Positions 16,739-25,428 of a stretch of DNA of 64,000 nucleotides are shown piece after piece. The DNA comes from Falsiroseomonas selenitidurans (GTDB lineage: Bacteria > Pseudomonadota > Alphaproteobacteria > Acetobacterales > Acetobacteraceae). The stretch spans positions 62,001-126,000 of the forward strand of contig NZ_JAAVNE010000004.1 in assembly GCF_012103215.1 (NCBI RefSeq), in the 5' to 3' direction. The position numbers and the translations under genes are program-made. Position 1 is the first letter of the stretch, and each line of letters begins with the position of its first letter. Below the pieces are notes generated by a model, which saw only the letters and a program-made list of their open reading frames with translations, was not told the origin of the DNA and did not search any database.

Positions 16739-18034
16739 ATGATCGACGCCACCCACGACGCGGCCCGGCGCAGCTGCGTCGCCTCGGCCAACGGGCACCC
16801 GGATTTTCCCCTCCAGAACCTGCCGCTCGGCATCTTCGCGCCGCAGGGTGAGGCGAAGCGGCCCGGCACCGCCATCGGCGACAGCGTGCTGGACCTCGCC
16901 GGCGCGGTCGCCGCCGGGCTGCTGACCGGCGCGGCGGCGGAAGCGGTGGCGGCCTGCCGCGACGGCACGCTGAACGCGCTGCTCGGCGCCGGCGCGGCGC
17001 CGCGCCAGGCGCTGCGGGCGCAGCTTTCGGCCCTGCTGGCGGAAGGCGCCGACGCCGAGGCGGCGCTGGGCCCCCTGCTGCACGAGGCCGATCGCTGCAA
17101 GCTGCACCTGCCGGCGCGGATCGGCGACTACACGGATTTCTACGCCGGCATCCAGCACGCCACGAATGTCGGCGCGCTGTTCCGGCCGGACAATCCACTG
17201 CTGCCGAACTACAAGCATGTGCCCATCGGCTATCACGGCCGCGCCAGCTCCATCGTGCCCTCCGGCACCGCGCTGCGGCGGCCGAACGGCCAGCGCAAGC
17301 CGGCGGCGGAGACCGAGCCGAGCTTCGGCCCCAGCCGCAATTTGGACTACGAGCTGGAACTGGCGATCTGGATCGGCCCGGGCAATGCGCTGGGCGAGCC
17401 CATCGGCATCGGCCAGGCGGCGGGCCATATCGCCGGCTATGGGCTGCTGAACGACTGGTCGGCGCGCGACATCCAGGGCTGGGAATACCAGCCGCTCGGC
17501 CCCTTCCTGGCGAAGAATTTCGGCTCGACGATCAGCCCCTGGATCATCACGCCGGAGGCCCTGGCGCCGTTCCGCGTGCCGCAGCCGGCGCGGCCGGCCG
17601 GGGACCCGGCGCCGATGGCCTATCTGTGGGACGAGGACGATCAGGAGAACGGCGCCCTGGCGCTGGAACTGGAGGTCTGGCTGATGACGCCGGGCCTGGC
17701 CAAGGCGGGGCTGCCGGCGCATCGGCTGTCGCTGGGCGATGCCCGGGGGCTGTACTGGACGCCGGCGCAGATGGTGGCGCACCACGCCTGCGGCGGCTGC
17801 AACCTGCAGCCGGGCGACCTGCTGGGCAGCGGCACCATCTCGATCCCCGGGGGCGACGGCTCGCTGCTGGAAATCAGCCAGGGCGGCCGCAAGCCGCTGG
17901 AACTGCCTTCCGGCGAGACGCGCCGATTCCTGGAGGATGGCGACGAGGTGACGCTGCGCGCCCGCGCGGTGCGGGAAGGCTTTGCCTCCATCGGTTTCGG
18001 CGACTGCACGGGGCGCATCCTGCCGGCGCCTTGA
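16739..18034 (+). CDS. fahA: Fumarylacetoacetase
   Basis: 431 residues; hydrolyses fumarylacetoacetate to fumarate and acetoacetate. DYTDFYAGIQHATNVGALFR holds the catalytic Asp/His. YKHVPIGYHGRASSIVPSGT follows, then ELELAIWIGPGN (metal-binding Glu pair) and LLNDWSARDIQGWEYQPLGP with LAKNFGSTISPW. All core FAH residues are in place. Five bases separate it from hmgA, so the two are surely cotranscribed. The HMG-CoA-lyase-like gene begins 50 bases later with its own good ribosome-binding site. Confidence 0.96.
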   Translation: MIDATHDAARRSCVASANGHPDFPLQNLPLGIFAPQGEAKRPGTAIGDSVLDLAGAVAAGLLTGAAAEAVAACRDGTLNALLGAGAAPRQALRAQLSALLAEGADAEAALGPLLHEADRCKLHLPARIGDYTDFYAGIQHATNVGALFRPDNPLLPNYKHVPIGYHGRASSIVPSGTALRRPNGQRKPAAETEPSFGPSRNLDYELELAIWIGPGNALGEPIGIGQAAGHIAGYGLLNDWSARDIQGWEYQPLGPFLAKNFGSTISPWIITPEALAPFRVPQPARPAGDPAPMAYLWDEDDQENGALALELEVWLMTPGLAKAGLPAHRLSLGDARGLYWTPAQMVAHHACGGCNLQPGDLLGSGTISIPGGDGSLLEISQGGRKPLELPSGETRRFLEDGDEVTLRARAVREGFASIGFGDCTGRILPAP

Positions 18035-18084
18035 ACGTCCCCCGGCCCCGGTCCAGTTTGCGCGGGAGAACGGAGGGGAACCGC

Positions 18085-19056
18085 ATGTCCGACCGGCCGA
18101 AACGGGTGGAGTTCCGCGAGGAAGGCCCGCGCGAGGGCTTCCAGATCGAGAAGACCATCTTCCCGCTGGCGGAGCGCGTGAAGCTGGTGGAGGCGCTGGC
18201 GGAAACCGGGCTACACCACATTCAGGTGGCCAGCTTCGTCAGCCCGAAGCATGTGCCGCAGATGGCCGACAGCGCCGAATTCTTCGCCGCCATTCGCCGC
18301 AGGCCGGGCGTGGCCTATTCCGGGCTGTGGCTGAACGAGCAGGGTTTTGCGCGCGCGCGGGAAACCGGGACGGTGGACCTGTTCGGCAAGATCTCGCTCT
18401 ACGCCTCCGATGCCTTCGCGCAGCGCAACAACCGCTGCTCGGCGGCGGAGATGGCGGAGCGGCAGAAGGGCTGGCTGGACCGCTATGCGGAAGCCGGCGT
18501 GAAGCCGGATTACGCGATCATCATGGCCGCCTTCGGGTGCAACTATGAGGGCGACATCCCGCCGGCGCGCGTGGTGGACCTCGCGCGCTACGCCCATGAC
18601 ATCTGTGCCGAGCGCGGCGAGAAGCTCGGGCAGGTGTTCCTGGCGGACACGATGGGCTGGGGCAATCCGGAGCAGACGCGCCGGCTGGTCGGCCTGGTGC
18701 GGGATGCGCTGCCGGATGTGCGGATCGGCCTGCACCTGCATGACACGCGCGGCCTCGGCACCGCCAATGTGCTGGCGGCGCTGGAGATGGGCGTGGACCT
18801 GTTCGACAGCAGCGTGGCGGGGTTGGGCGGCTGCCCCTTCGCGGCGCATGGCGATGCCGGCGCGGCGGGCAATGTGTGCACGGAGGATCTGGTGTTCCTG
18901 TGCCACGAACTCGGCATCGAGACCGGCATCGACCTGGAGGCGCTGGTGGAATGCGCCCGCATGGCGGAGCGCCTGATCGGCCGCCGCCTGAACGGCCGCG
19001 TCATGCATGCGGGGTCACTCGCCAAATACCGGGCCAGCCAGGGTCTCGCCGCGTGA
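18085..19056 (+). CDS. HMG-CoA-lyase-like (DRE-TIM) enzyme
   Basis: 323 residues of the HMGL-like TIM-barrel family, which cleaves HMG-CoA or related 3-hydroxy-acyl-CoAs. VEFREEGPREGFQIEK at the start corresponds to the family's EVGPRDGLQNEK, but the metal-binding Asp is Glu17. VASFVSPKHVPQMADSAEFF matches well, LHLHDTRGLG gives the His pair, and GGCPFAAHGDAGAAGNVCTED carries the Cys loop with extra residues. Ribosome-binding site GGAGGGG. The stop overlaps the CoA-transferase start (GTGA). Likely a paralogue with a different acyl-CoA substrate; function as true HMG-CoA lyase is uncertain. Confidence 0.8.
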   Translation: MSDRPKRVEFREEGPREGFQIEKTIFPLAERVKLVEALAETGLHHIQVASFVSPKHVPQMADSAEFFAAIRRRPGVAYSGLWLNEQGFARARETGTVDLFGKISLYASDAFAQRNNRCSAAEMAERQKGWLDRYAEAGVKPDYAIIMAAFGCNYEGDIPPARVVDLARYAHDICAERGEKLGQVFLADTMGWGNPEQTRRLVGLVRDALPDVRIGLHLHDTRGLGTANVLAALEMGVDLFDSSVAGLGGCPFAAHGDAGAAGNVCTEDLVFLCHELGIETGIDLEALVECARMAERLIGRRLNGRVMHAGSLAKYRASQGLAA

Positions 19057-20192
19057 AGCCGCTGGATGGGCTGAAGGTGGTCGAGATCGGCCAGGTCTTC
19101 GCCGGCCCCTATGCGGGCGCGATCCTGGCGGATCTCGGCGCCGATGTGATCAAGGTGGAGAAGCCGCAGGGCGGCGACGATGCGCGGCAGATGGGCCGCG
19201 ATTTTCGCCGCGGCGATGCGCTGGTGTTTCACGAATTCAACCGAGGCAAGCGCAGCGTCGCGCTGGACCTGAAATCCGCCGAGGGCATGGCGGCGCTGCA
19301 CGGGCTGCTCGAACAGGCCGATATCCTGCTGCACAACATGCGCCCGGGCGTGCCGGAAACGCTCGGCCTGGGCGGGGCGGAGACCACGGCGCGGCACACC
19401 CGCCTGATCTATTGCGAGATGGGCGCCTTCGGCCATCGCGGACCGATGAAGGACCACCCGGGCTATGAGCCGCTGCTGCAGGCTTTTTCCGGATTGTCCT
19501 CCATCACGGGCGAGCCGGGCGGCAAGCCGGTACGCATGGGTGCGAGCGTGGTGGACCAGGGCACCGGCATGTGGACGGTGATCGGCGCCCTGGCAGCGCT
19601 GCGGCAGCGGGAGGCGACGGGGCGCGGCTGCGTGATCAACACCTCCCTCTTCGAGACCGCCTTCGCCTGGGCCAACCAGAAGGTCTCGGCCTTCGTCAAC
19701 CTCGGCGAGCAGCCGGTGCGCCATGCCTCCGGCCATCCCGGCTTCGTGCCCTACGAAGCCTTCGACGCCGCCGATTCACCGCTGCTGGTCTGCTGCGGCA
19801 ATGACCGGCTGTTCGGCAAGTTTGCCCGCGTTCTCGGCCATGCCGAATGGATCGCGGATGCGCGCTTCGTCACCAATCGCGACCGCCTGGCGAACCAGGC
19901 GGCGCTGCTGCCGATGATCCGCGACATCATGCGCACACGCCGCCGCGTCGAATGGCTCGGCCTGCTCGTGGAAGCCGGCGTGCCCTGCGCGCCGATCAAC
20001 ACCGTGGAAGACATGCTGGCGGAGCCGCAGGCGGCGGCGATGGCGATGCTGGCGACGCCGCCGGGCGAGGATTTTGCCGTCGTTGCCACGCCGATCAGCT
20101 TCGACGGCGTGCGGCCGCTGCCGCCGCGCGGTGCGCCGCGGCTCGACGAACATGCGGGGGCGGGCTTCAGCCCAGGGCCCGCGGCGCGCTGA
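19053..20192 (+). CDS. Class III (CaiB/BaiF) CoA-transferase
   Basis: 379 residues; moves CoA between acyl-CoA and a free acid by a covalent Asp-acyl mechanism. GTG start overlaps the lyase stop. KPLDGLKVVEIGQVFAGPYA and LADLGADVIKVEKPQGGDDA are the N-terminal family blocks. FNRGKRSVALDLKSAEG binds CoA, and VRMGASVVDQGTGMW carries the probable catalytic Asp. Coupling to the lyase suggests that it charges the acid whose CoA ester the lyase cleaves. It converges with the DUF6285 gene, overlapping by 26 bases. Confidence 0.9.
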   Translation: MKPLDGLKVVEIGQVFAGPYAGAILADLGADVIKVEKPQGGDDARQMGRDFRRGDALVFHEFNRGKRSVALDLKSAEGMAALHGLLEQADILLHNMRPGVPETLGLGGAETTARHTRLIYCEMGAFGHRGPMKDHPGYEPLLQAFSGLSSITGEPGGKPVRMGASVVDQGTGMWTVIGALAALRQREATGRGCVINTSLFETAFAWANQKVSAFVNLGEQPVRHASGHPGFVPYEAFDAADSPLLVCCGNDRLFGKFARVLGHAEWIADARFVTNRDRLANQAALLPMIRDIMRTRRRVEWLGLLVEAGVPCAPINTVEDMLAEPQAAAMAMLATPPGEDFAVVATPISFDGVRPLPPRGAPRLDEHAGAGFSPGPAAR

Positions 20193-20520
20193 TCGTCGCC
20201 CGCAGCCGGGCATGGTCGCGCAGCCAGGCGGCGACCTCGGCATGGCGCGGCGTGCCGGGGTCGTGGCGGCCTTCGCGGATCTCCGCCGCGAGGCGTTCCA
20301 GCAACCGCGACTCCGGCGCCGCCACCAGCCGGCGCAGCCGCGCCTGCAGCGCATCCTGCCAATCCTGGCCCGCCGTCGTCTCCCGCAATGCCAGGCCGAT
20401 GGCGGCGGCGACCATGCGCGCGAGGATGGCCTTGTCCGGCGGCAGCGCCGGCAGGATCTCCTCCAGCACCGCGGCGCGGGCGGTGGCGAGAAGGTTCTGC
20501 GCGTCCGGCTTTTCGAGCAT
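20167..20520 (-). CDS. DUF6285-type protein
   Basis: 117 residues starting MLEKPDAQNLLATARAAVL, an all-helical small protein of a family I recognise by this N-terminus and by its constant position after an acyl-CoA dehydrogenase and an aminoglycoside-phosphotransferase-like kinase. No catalytic motif is visible. Start and the kinase stop overlap (ATGA), and the end runs into the 3' end of the CoA-transferase gene. Function unknown; perhaps a subunit of the kinase. Confidence 0.75.
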   Translation of the reverse strand: MLEKPDAQNLLATARAAVLEEILPALPPDKAILARMVAAAIGLALRETTAGQDWQDALQARLRRLVAAPESRLLERLAAEIREGRHDPGTPRHAEVAAWLRDHARLRATISAPRALG

Positions 20521-21500
20521 CACAGCGCCTCCGCCATCGCCAGCACGTCCCATTCCAGCTCCGGCACCATGTGGCCGGTCAGCGCCAATTCCAGGCTGCG
20601 CTCCTGGCCAGAAAGATGCCGCGCCGCCTGGTCGGCGGCGATGACGGCCCAGCGGATGGTGGCCAGCAATTCCCACCAGGGCAGCCGCCCCGCATCCACG
20701 GGCAGGCCGTAGCCGGCCAGGAAGGCGTCCCGCGGGCCGATGCCGCCGGCCTCCTGCGCCACCTGGCCGAAGCGCCAGCATTTCGCGCAGAACCAGCCGA
20801 GATCCGCATGCGGGTCGCCCCAGCCGGCAAATTCCCAATCCAGCACGGCGGCGACGCCCTGCGCGTCCAGCATGATGTTGCCGGTGCGGAAGTCGTTGTG
20901 GCAGAGCACCGGCGGCAGCGGCGGCGGCGCCTTGCGTTCCAGCGCGCGCAGCCCCCATTCCAGCACCGGCCGCGGCGTGCCCGCGGCGTCGAGGCGCCGG
21001 CGCAGCGCCGCGATGGCGGCCAGCGCCGCATCCGCCGGCGGATCGCCGAGAAAGCCGAGATCCGCGCGCGGCGGCCGGATCGCGTGAATCCGTGCCAGTT
21101 CGCGTCCCAGCGCCGCGACGCAGGCGGCGCGGCCGCCGCCGAGCGTCGCGTCCTTCACCACGCGATGCGGCGCGGCCACGCCCTCCACCCGCGCCATCAC
21201 GAAGAAGGGCCGGCCGATGACGGAAGAATCCGCGCAGAGGAACAGTGGCGCCGGCACCGTCACGCCCGCCTCGCGCGCCGCGCTCAGCAGGGAAAACTCC
21301 TGCGGCCGCGTGTGGCTGACGGCAAGCACGGCCGGCGCATCCGTGCGGAGCACCCAGCGCTGCGCCGCGCCGCCAAGCTCCACGTCCAGCGCCCAGTTCT
21401 GCTGGATGGCGCCGCCGGAGAGCCGCGTCAGCGCCGTGATGCGCAGCCCGGCATCGCCACTCGCCTGCGCCAGCCAGCCACGCAGCGCGGCCTCATCCAT
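20520..21500 (-). CDS. APH-like phosphotransferase (ACAD10/11-type kinase)
   Basis: 326 residues of the aminoglycoside/choline kinase fold. LCHNDFRTGNIMLD is the catalytic loop (HxDxxxxN) and VLDWEFAGWGDPHADLGW the metal-binding DFG-equivalent. LSGGAIQQNWALDV is the nucleotide loop. In eukaryotic ACAD10/11 this domain is fused to an acyl-CoA dehydrogenase and phosphorylates 4-hydroxy acyl-CoA for conversion to a 2-enoyl-CoA. Here the dehydrogenase is the upstream gene, with start and stop overlapping by 8 bases. That strongly suggests the same 4-hydroxy-acid catabolic role rather than drug resistance. Confidence 0.85.
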   Translation of the reverse strand: MDEAALRGWLAQASGDAGLRITALTRLSGGAIQQNWALDVELGGAAQRWVLRTDAPAVLAVSHTRPQEFSLLSAAREAGVTVPAPLFLCADSSVIGRPFFVMARVEGVAAPHRVVKDATLGGGRAACVAALGRELARIHAIRPPRADLGFLGDPPADAALAAIAALRRRLDAAGTPRPVLEWGLRALERKAPPPLPPVLCHNDFRTGNIMLDAQGVAAVLDWEFAGWGDPHADLGWFCAKCWRFGQVAQEAGGIGPRDAFLAGYGLPVDAGRLPWWELLATIRWAVIAADQAARHLSGQERSLELALTGHMVPELEWDVLAMAEAL

Positions 21501-22695
21501 GGGCGCCCCACTGGAAGAAGTCGCGGCCTTCGCGGCGCAGGAAATTCGCCAGCACCATGCGGTGCACCTCGCTCGCACCATCCACCAGGCGGGCCTGGCG
21601 GGCGTAGCGGTACATCCACTCCACCGGCGTGTCCTTGGAATAGCCGCGGGCGCCCAGCAGTTGCAGCGCCGTGTCGACGGATTTGTGCAGCGCGTCGGCG
21701 ACGACGATCTTCGCCATCGAGACCTCCTTGCGCGCAAAGCCGCCCTGGTCCAGCACCCAGGCCGCCTTCATGGTCAGCAGGCGGCCGATTTCCAGCTCCA
21801 TCGCCGCCTGGCCGACCAGCCCCTGCACGGATTCGCGGTCGATCAGCTTCTGGCCGAAGCTTTCGCGAACCGCGATGCGCTCCATGGCGATCTCCAGCGC
21901 GCGGCGACCCATGCCGAGCCAGCGCATGCAATGCGTGAGCCGCGCCGTGCCGAGGCGGATCTGCGTCAGCTTCAGCCCGTCGCCGACGCCCATCAGCACA
22001 TTCTCGTCGGGGATCTCCAGCCCGTCGAATGCGATCTCGCAATGCCCGCCATGTTCCTCCGGCCCCATGATCGGGATGCGGCGGATGATGCGCCAGCCGG
22101 GTTGGTCCGCATGGAACAGGAAGCAAGTGAGGCCGCGCCGGTCGTCATCGCTGGTGCGGGCAATCAGAAGAAAATGCTTCGATTCGCCGGCGCCGGTGAT
22201 GTAGTGCTTGCGCCCGGTGACGCGCCAGCCGCCCTGCACCTTCTCCGCCCTTGTGTAGGTCAGGGACGGGTCGCTGCCGCAGCCATCGGGCTCGGTCATT
22301 GCGAAGCTGGACTGCACCACGCCATCGACGATGGGTTGCAGCCAGCGCGCCTTCTGCGCCTCCGTCGCCACCTTCTCCAGCACGATCATGTTGCCGTCGT
22401 CGGGGGCGGCGCTGTTGAACACGACGGGGCCGAAGATGGAACGGTTCATCTCCTCGTAGCAGGCGGCCATGCCGACCACGGGCAGGCCGCCGCCGCCGCG
22501 GGCCTTCGGCATCTGCAGCGCCCAGAGACCTTCCGCCTTCGCTTCCGCGCGCAGCCGCTGCAGGACGTCCGGGTGGATGTTCTCGTGCGCGTCGTAACTG
22601 GCGCGGTCCGCCTCCAGCGGGATCAGGCGGGCATCGACGAATTGCCGCACCCGCTTCCGGATGGCGTCGATCTCGGGCGGCAGGGCGAAGTCCAT
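21493..22695 (-). CDS. Acyl-CoA dehydrogenase (ACAD11-like)
   Basis: 400 residues, FAD flavoprotein. MDFALPPEIDAIRKRVRQFV opens the helical N-domain. FAMTEPDGCGSDPSLTYTRA is the FAD/substrate-binding signature, with WRVTGRKHYITGAGESKHF after it. QLLGARGYSKDTPVEWMYRYA is the C-terminal signature before the ARQARLVDGASEVHRMVLA loop. The latter fits the long-chain/ACAD11 branch rather than short-chain enzymes. It lies 12 bases after the SDR gene and overlaps the kinase gene, forming an SDR-ACAD-kinase-DUF6285 operon. Confidence 0.92.
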   Translation of the reverse strand: MDFALPPEIDAIRKRVRQFVDARLIPLEADRASYDAHENIHPDVLQRLRAEAKAEGLWALQMPKARGGGGLPVVGMAACYEEMNRSIFGPVVFNSAAPDDGNMIVLEKVATEAQKARWLQPIVDGVVQSSFAMTEPDGCGSDPSLTYTRAEKVQGGWRVTGRKHYITGAGESKHFLLIARTSDDDRRGLTCFLFHADQPGWRIIRRIPIMGPEEHGGHCEIAFDGLEIPDENVLMGVGDGLKLTQIRLGTARLTHCMRWLGMGRRALEIAMERIAVRESFGQKLIDRESVQGLVGQAAMELEIGRLLTMKAAWVLDQGGFARKEVSMAKIVVADALHKSVDTALQLLGARGYSKDTPVEWMYRYARQARLVDGASEVHRMVLANFLRREGRDFFQWGAHG

Positions 22696-22707
22696 GCGGG
22701 GCGTGTC

Positions 22708-23460
22708 CTAGAGGCTGTTGATGGAATGGCCGCCATCGACGGTCAGCACGCTGCCCGTCATATGCGCGCCGGCGTCCGAGGCCAGCAGCAGCAGTGGGCC
22801 GGTGAGGTCCTGCGCCTGGCCCAGCCGGCGCTGCGGAATGCGCTTCACCATCGCCTGGCCGGGCTCGCTGGCGAAGAAATCGGCGTTGATGTCGGTGGCG
22901 ATGTAGCCGGGCGCCAGGGCGTTCACCCGGATGCGGTGCCGCGCAAGCTCCACCGCCATCTGCCGGGTGAGCTGGATCAGCCCCGCCTTGGCCGCGGCAT
23001 AGCCGGCAACGCCCGGGATCACCCGCGCGCCGAGGATGGAGGCGACGTTGACGATGGCCCCGCCCTGCCCCGCCGCCACCATCGCCCGCGCCGTGGCCTG
23101 GGCCACCAGGAAGGCGCCGCGCAGATCGACCGCCATCACCTGGTCCCAATCCGCCGCGGTATGCTCCAGGAAGGGGCGCGTCGCGGCGATGCCGGCATTG
23201 TTCACCAGGATGGCGGGCGGGCCGAGCCGCGCCTGCACCGCTGCCAGCGCTGCGGCGATGCTGGCTTCCTGCGTCACGTCGAGGGCGACGGCGATGGCGC
23301 CCTCGCCCAGTTCGGCCGCCAGCGCGGCCACCGCCTCCGGCCGGCGGGCAGCCAGCGCCACGCGCGCCCCGGCCTGGTGCAGCACCCGGCAGAAGTGCCG
23401 GCCCAGCGCGCCGGAGGCGCCCGTCACCAGCGCCACGCGCCCCGTCAACGCGAACAGCAT
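22708..23460 (-). CDS. SDR-family oxidoreductase
   Basis: 250-residue classical short-chain dehydrogenase. TGASGALGRHF is the NAD(P) loop, VNNAGIAATRPF the structural NNAG, NVASILGARVIPGVAGYAAA the Ser and Tyr, then K. The C-terminal VLTVDGGHSI is common in FabG-like enzymes. In the operon with an acyl-CoA dehydrogenase and 4-hydroxyacyl-type kinase it may oxidise a hydroxyacyl intermediate; the substrate is inferred from context only. Another SDR use, such as FabG-type reduction, cannot be excluded. Confidence 0.85.
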   Translation of the reverse strand: MLFALTGRVALVTGASGALGRHFCRVLHQAGARVALAARRPEAVAALAAELGEGAIAVALDVTQEASIAAALAAVQARLGPPAILVNNAGIAATRPFLEHTAADWDQVMAVDLRGAFLVAQATARAMVAAGQGGAIVNVASILGARVIPGVAGYAAAKAGLIQLTRQMAVELARHRIRVNALAPGYIATDINADFFASEPGQAMVKRIPQRRLGQAQDLTGPLLLLASDAGAHMTGSVLTVDGGHSINSL

Positions 23461-23488
23461 GCGGCCCCCTTCCCTGCCGGGAAGTCTT

Positions 23489-23863
23489 CTATGGCCTGTT
23501 CAGCAGCTTGCGAAGCTCTGCCAGCACCGCGTCCATGTCGAGCGGCTTGGCGAAGAGGCTGATCGGCGCTTCGCCATCCGCGGCGAAGGCGGCGGCACCG
23601 CCGGCGGGCGCGTAACCGGTCATCACCACCACCGGCAGGTCGGGCCGCGCCGCGCGCAGCGCCCGGATCAGCGCGGAGCCATCCAGCCGCGGCATGCGCA
23701 GATCCGTCAGCAGCAGGTCCGGCGGCTCCTGCGCCGCGGCTTCCAGCGCGGCCAGGCCATCCGGGGCGAGAGTCACGGCATAGCCCTCGCGCAGCAATTC
23801 ATCCTCCAGCGCCATGGCGGCCAGGCCCTCATCCTCCGCAACGAGGATCCGGGGCGCGGCCAT
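23489..23863 (-). CDS. Stand-alone receiver-domain response regulator
   Basis: 124 residues, a receiver only, with no output domain. VAEDEGLAAMALEDELL supplies the acidic pair, LLLTDLRMPRLDG the phospho-acceptor Asp54, and VVVMTGYAPAGG and LFAKPLDMD the Thr and Lys. ATG 23863 overlaps the kinase stop (TGATG); a TTG at 23869 is an alternative. CheY/DivK-like single-domain regulators act by protein contact, so the output is likely a further phosphotransfer or a direct partner elsewhere. Translational coupling makes it the natural partner of the ethylene-receptor-like kinase. Confidence 0.88.
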   Translation of the reverse strand: MAAPRILVAEDEGLAAMALEDELLREGYAVTLAPDGLAALEAAAQEPPDLLLTDLRMPRLDGSALIRALRAARPDLPVVVMTGYAPAGGAAAFAADGEAPISLFAKPLDMDAVLAELRKLLNRP

Positions 23864-25428
23864 CAGCAAGGCACCGTCTCGGGCTGGTCGATCCGGTCCT
23901 GTGGCTGGGCGAGTGCAAGGCGCATGGTGAAGACAGCCCCCCCGTCGGGCAGGTTGTGGACATCGATGCGCCCACCCATGGCGCGGGCAATGGCGGCCGC
24001 CAGCGGCAGGCCGAGGCCGCTGCCGCGGCCCGGGTCGCGCGTTGTGAAGAAGGGGTCGAAAATCACATCGCGCAAGGCGTCCGGCACGCCGGTGCCGTTG
24101 TCCCGCACCTCGATCACCGCCTCGCCGCCATCCTCGGCCAGGGTCACCAGGATCTCCGCCGCCGCATCCGGATCACGCAGGCGCCGGTCCTGCACCGCGT
24201 CACGGGCATTGGAAAGCAATTGCAACAAGGCCTGTTCCAGGCGCGCGGGCACGCCCTGCACGGGGAGCGAGGCGACATCGCTGCGCAGCACCACGTCGAT
24301 GCGCTCCGGCGCATATTGCCCGGCCGCCGTGCGCACCGCGGCGGCGGCGCAGCGCGCGGCGTCGAAGACCTGCGCCGCGCCGGACTCCGCGCCGGGGAGC
24401 GCGCGGATGCGCGCCACCAGATCGCCGGCGCGGCGCAGCTGGCTGTCGATGACGCCGAGCGCGGTGCCCAGCCGTGCCGCCGGATCGGCCGGGCCCAGCT
24501 CGGCCGCGGCCGCCCGGGCGTTGCGCAGCCACAGCGTCGCGGCATTCAGCGGCTGGCTGGTCTCATGCGCCAGGCCGGCGCACATGGTGCCCACCGTGGC
24601 CAGCCGCGCGCTCTGCAGCAGGTCGGCCTGCAGGCGGCGGGTCAAGGTGATGTCGCGCGCCGAGCCGAGCAGGCTTTCCACCGTTCCATCCGCGCCGGTC
24701 ATCGGCACCAGCACGGTCTGCCAGATGCGCGGGCCGAGCATCGTCTCCGCATCCATCACGTATTCCACCGGCCGGCGCGTCTCAAGCGCCTGCTGCCAAT
24801 GCGGCATGGCGGCGGCCAGCAGATGCGGGGCGATGACTTCCGCCACCGGGCGCTGCGCGATGTCCGCCCCGCGCAGGCCGAACAGGCGCTCGAAGGCGGG
24901 GTTCACCGTCTCCACCACGAAATCGTCGGCGCCGTTGATGCGGATGACGAACAGCGCTTCCGCCAGATTATCGATGAAGGCGGTGACGCGGGCCTCGCTG
25001 GCCAGGGCGCGGGCTTCGGCGGCGCGGCGCTCCTCCACCTCCCGCGCCAGGGCGCCGGGGCTGGGCAGGGCCAGCAGGCGGGGCAGCAGCGGCCAGAGCA
25101 CGATGGCGGTGGTGACGGAAACGGCGGCGCAGATCAGCTTGATCAGCGCCTCGGTCACATAGTCCGGACTGAACAGCGTCCAGGCATGCATGAGATGCGT
25201 CGCGCCGCAGGCGATGATGAACATCGCGAAGAGGCCGAAGACCCAGGGATAGGCCAGGTCGCGGCGGCGCAGGACGAAGACGAGGAGCGCGGCGGGGATG
25301 GAAAAATAAGCGAGACCCGTCGCAATATCCGAGATAAGATGAATGTATGCAATATCCGCATCAACCAGCGTGCAGAGACCCGGCTGCAGTTGCGGCCCCT
25401 CCGGCAACAATTGGTTGAACGGGTTCAT
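23863..25428 (-). CDS. Ethylene-receptor-like membrane histidine kinase
   Basis: 521 residues. Three membrane segments (about 30-52, 60-82, 92-117) form a domain like that of plant ETR1. Asp34, Tyr41, Ile44, Pro45, Cys74 and His78 correspond to ETR1 Asp25, Tyr32, Ile35, Pro36, Cys65 and His69, all shifted by nine. These include the Cu(I) ligands Cys and His. A PAS domain (~145-262) follows, then an H-box MCAGLAHETSQPLNAA (His288) and an ATPase domain (LLSNARDAV, VRDNGTGVP, GSGLGLPLA). Next comes the coupled receiver gene. Function as an ethylene (or other small-ligand) sensor is inference; the residue match is seen directly. Confidence 0.9.
   Translation of the reverse strand: MNPFNQLLPEGPQLQPGLCTLVDADIAYIHLISDIATGLAYFSIPAALLVFVLRRRDLAYPWVFGLFAMFIIACGATHLMHAWTLFSPDYVTEALIKLICAAVSVTTAIVLWPLLPRLLALPSPGALAREVEERRAAEARALASEARVTAFIDNLAEALFVIRINGADDFVVETVNPAFERLFGLRGADIAQRPVAEVIAPHLLAAAMPHWQQALETRRPVEYVMDAETMLGPRIWQTVLVPMTGADGTVESLLGSARDITLTRRLQADLLQSARLATVGTMCAGLAHETSQPLNAATLWLRNARAAAAELGPADPAARLGTALGVIDSQLRRAGDLVARIRALPGAESGAAQVFDAARCAAAAVRTAAGQYAPERIDVVLRSDVASLPVQGVPARLEQALLQLLSNARDAVQDRRLRDPDAAAEILVTLAEDGGEAVIEVRDNGTGVPDALRDVIFDPFFTTRDPGRGSGLGLPLAAAIARAMGGRIDVHNLPDGGAVFTMRLALAQPQDRIDQPETVPC

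Noticed and set aside
20520..21500. Aminoglycoside resistance gene
   Set aside because: The kinase fold is APH-like, but its position overlapping an ACAD11-like dehydrogenase points to acyl-CoA metabolism instead.
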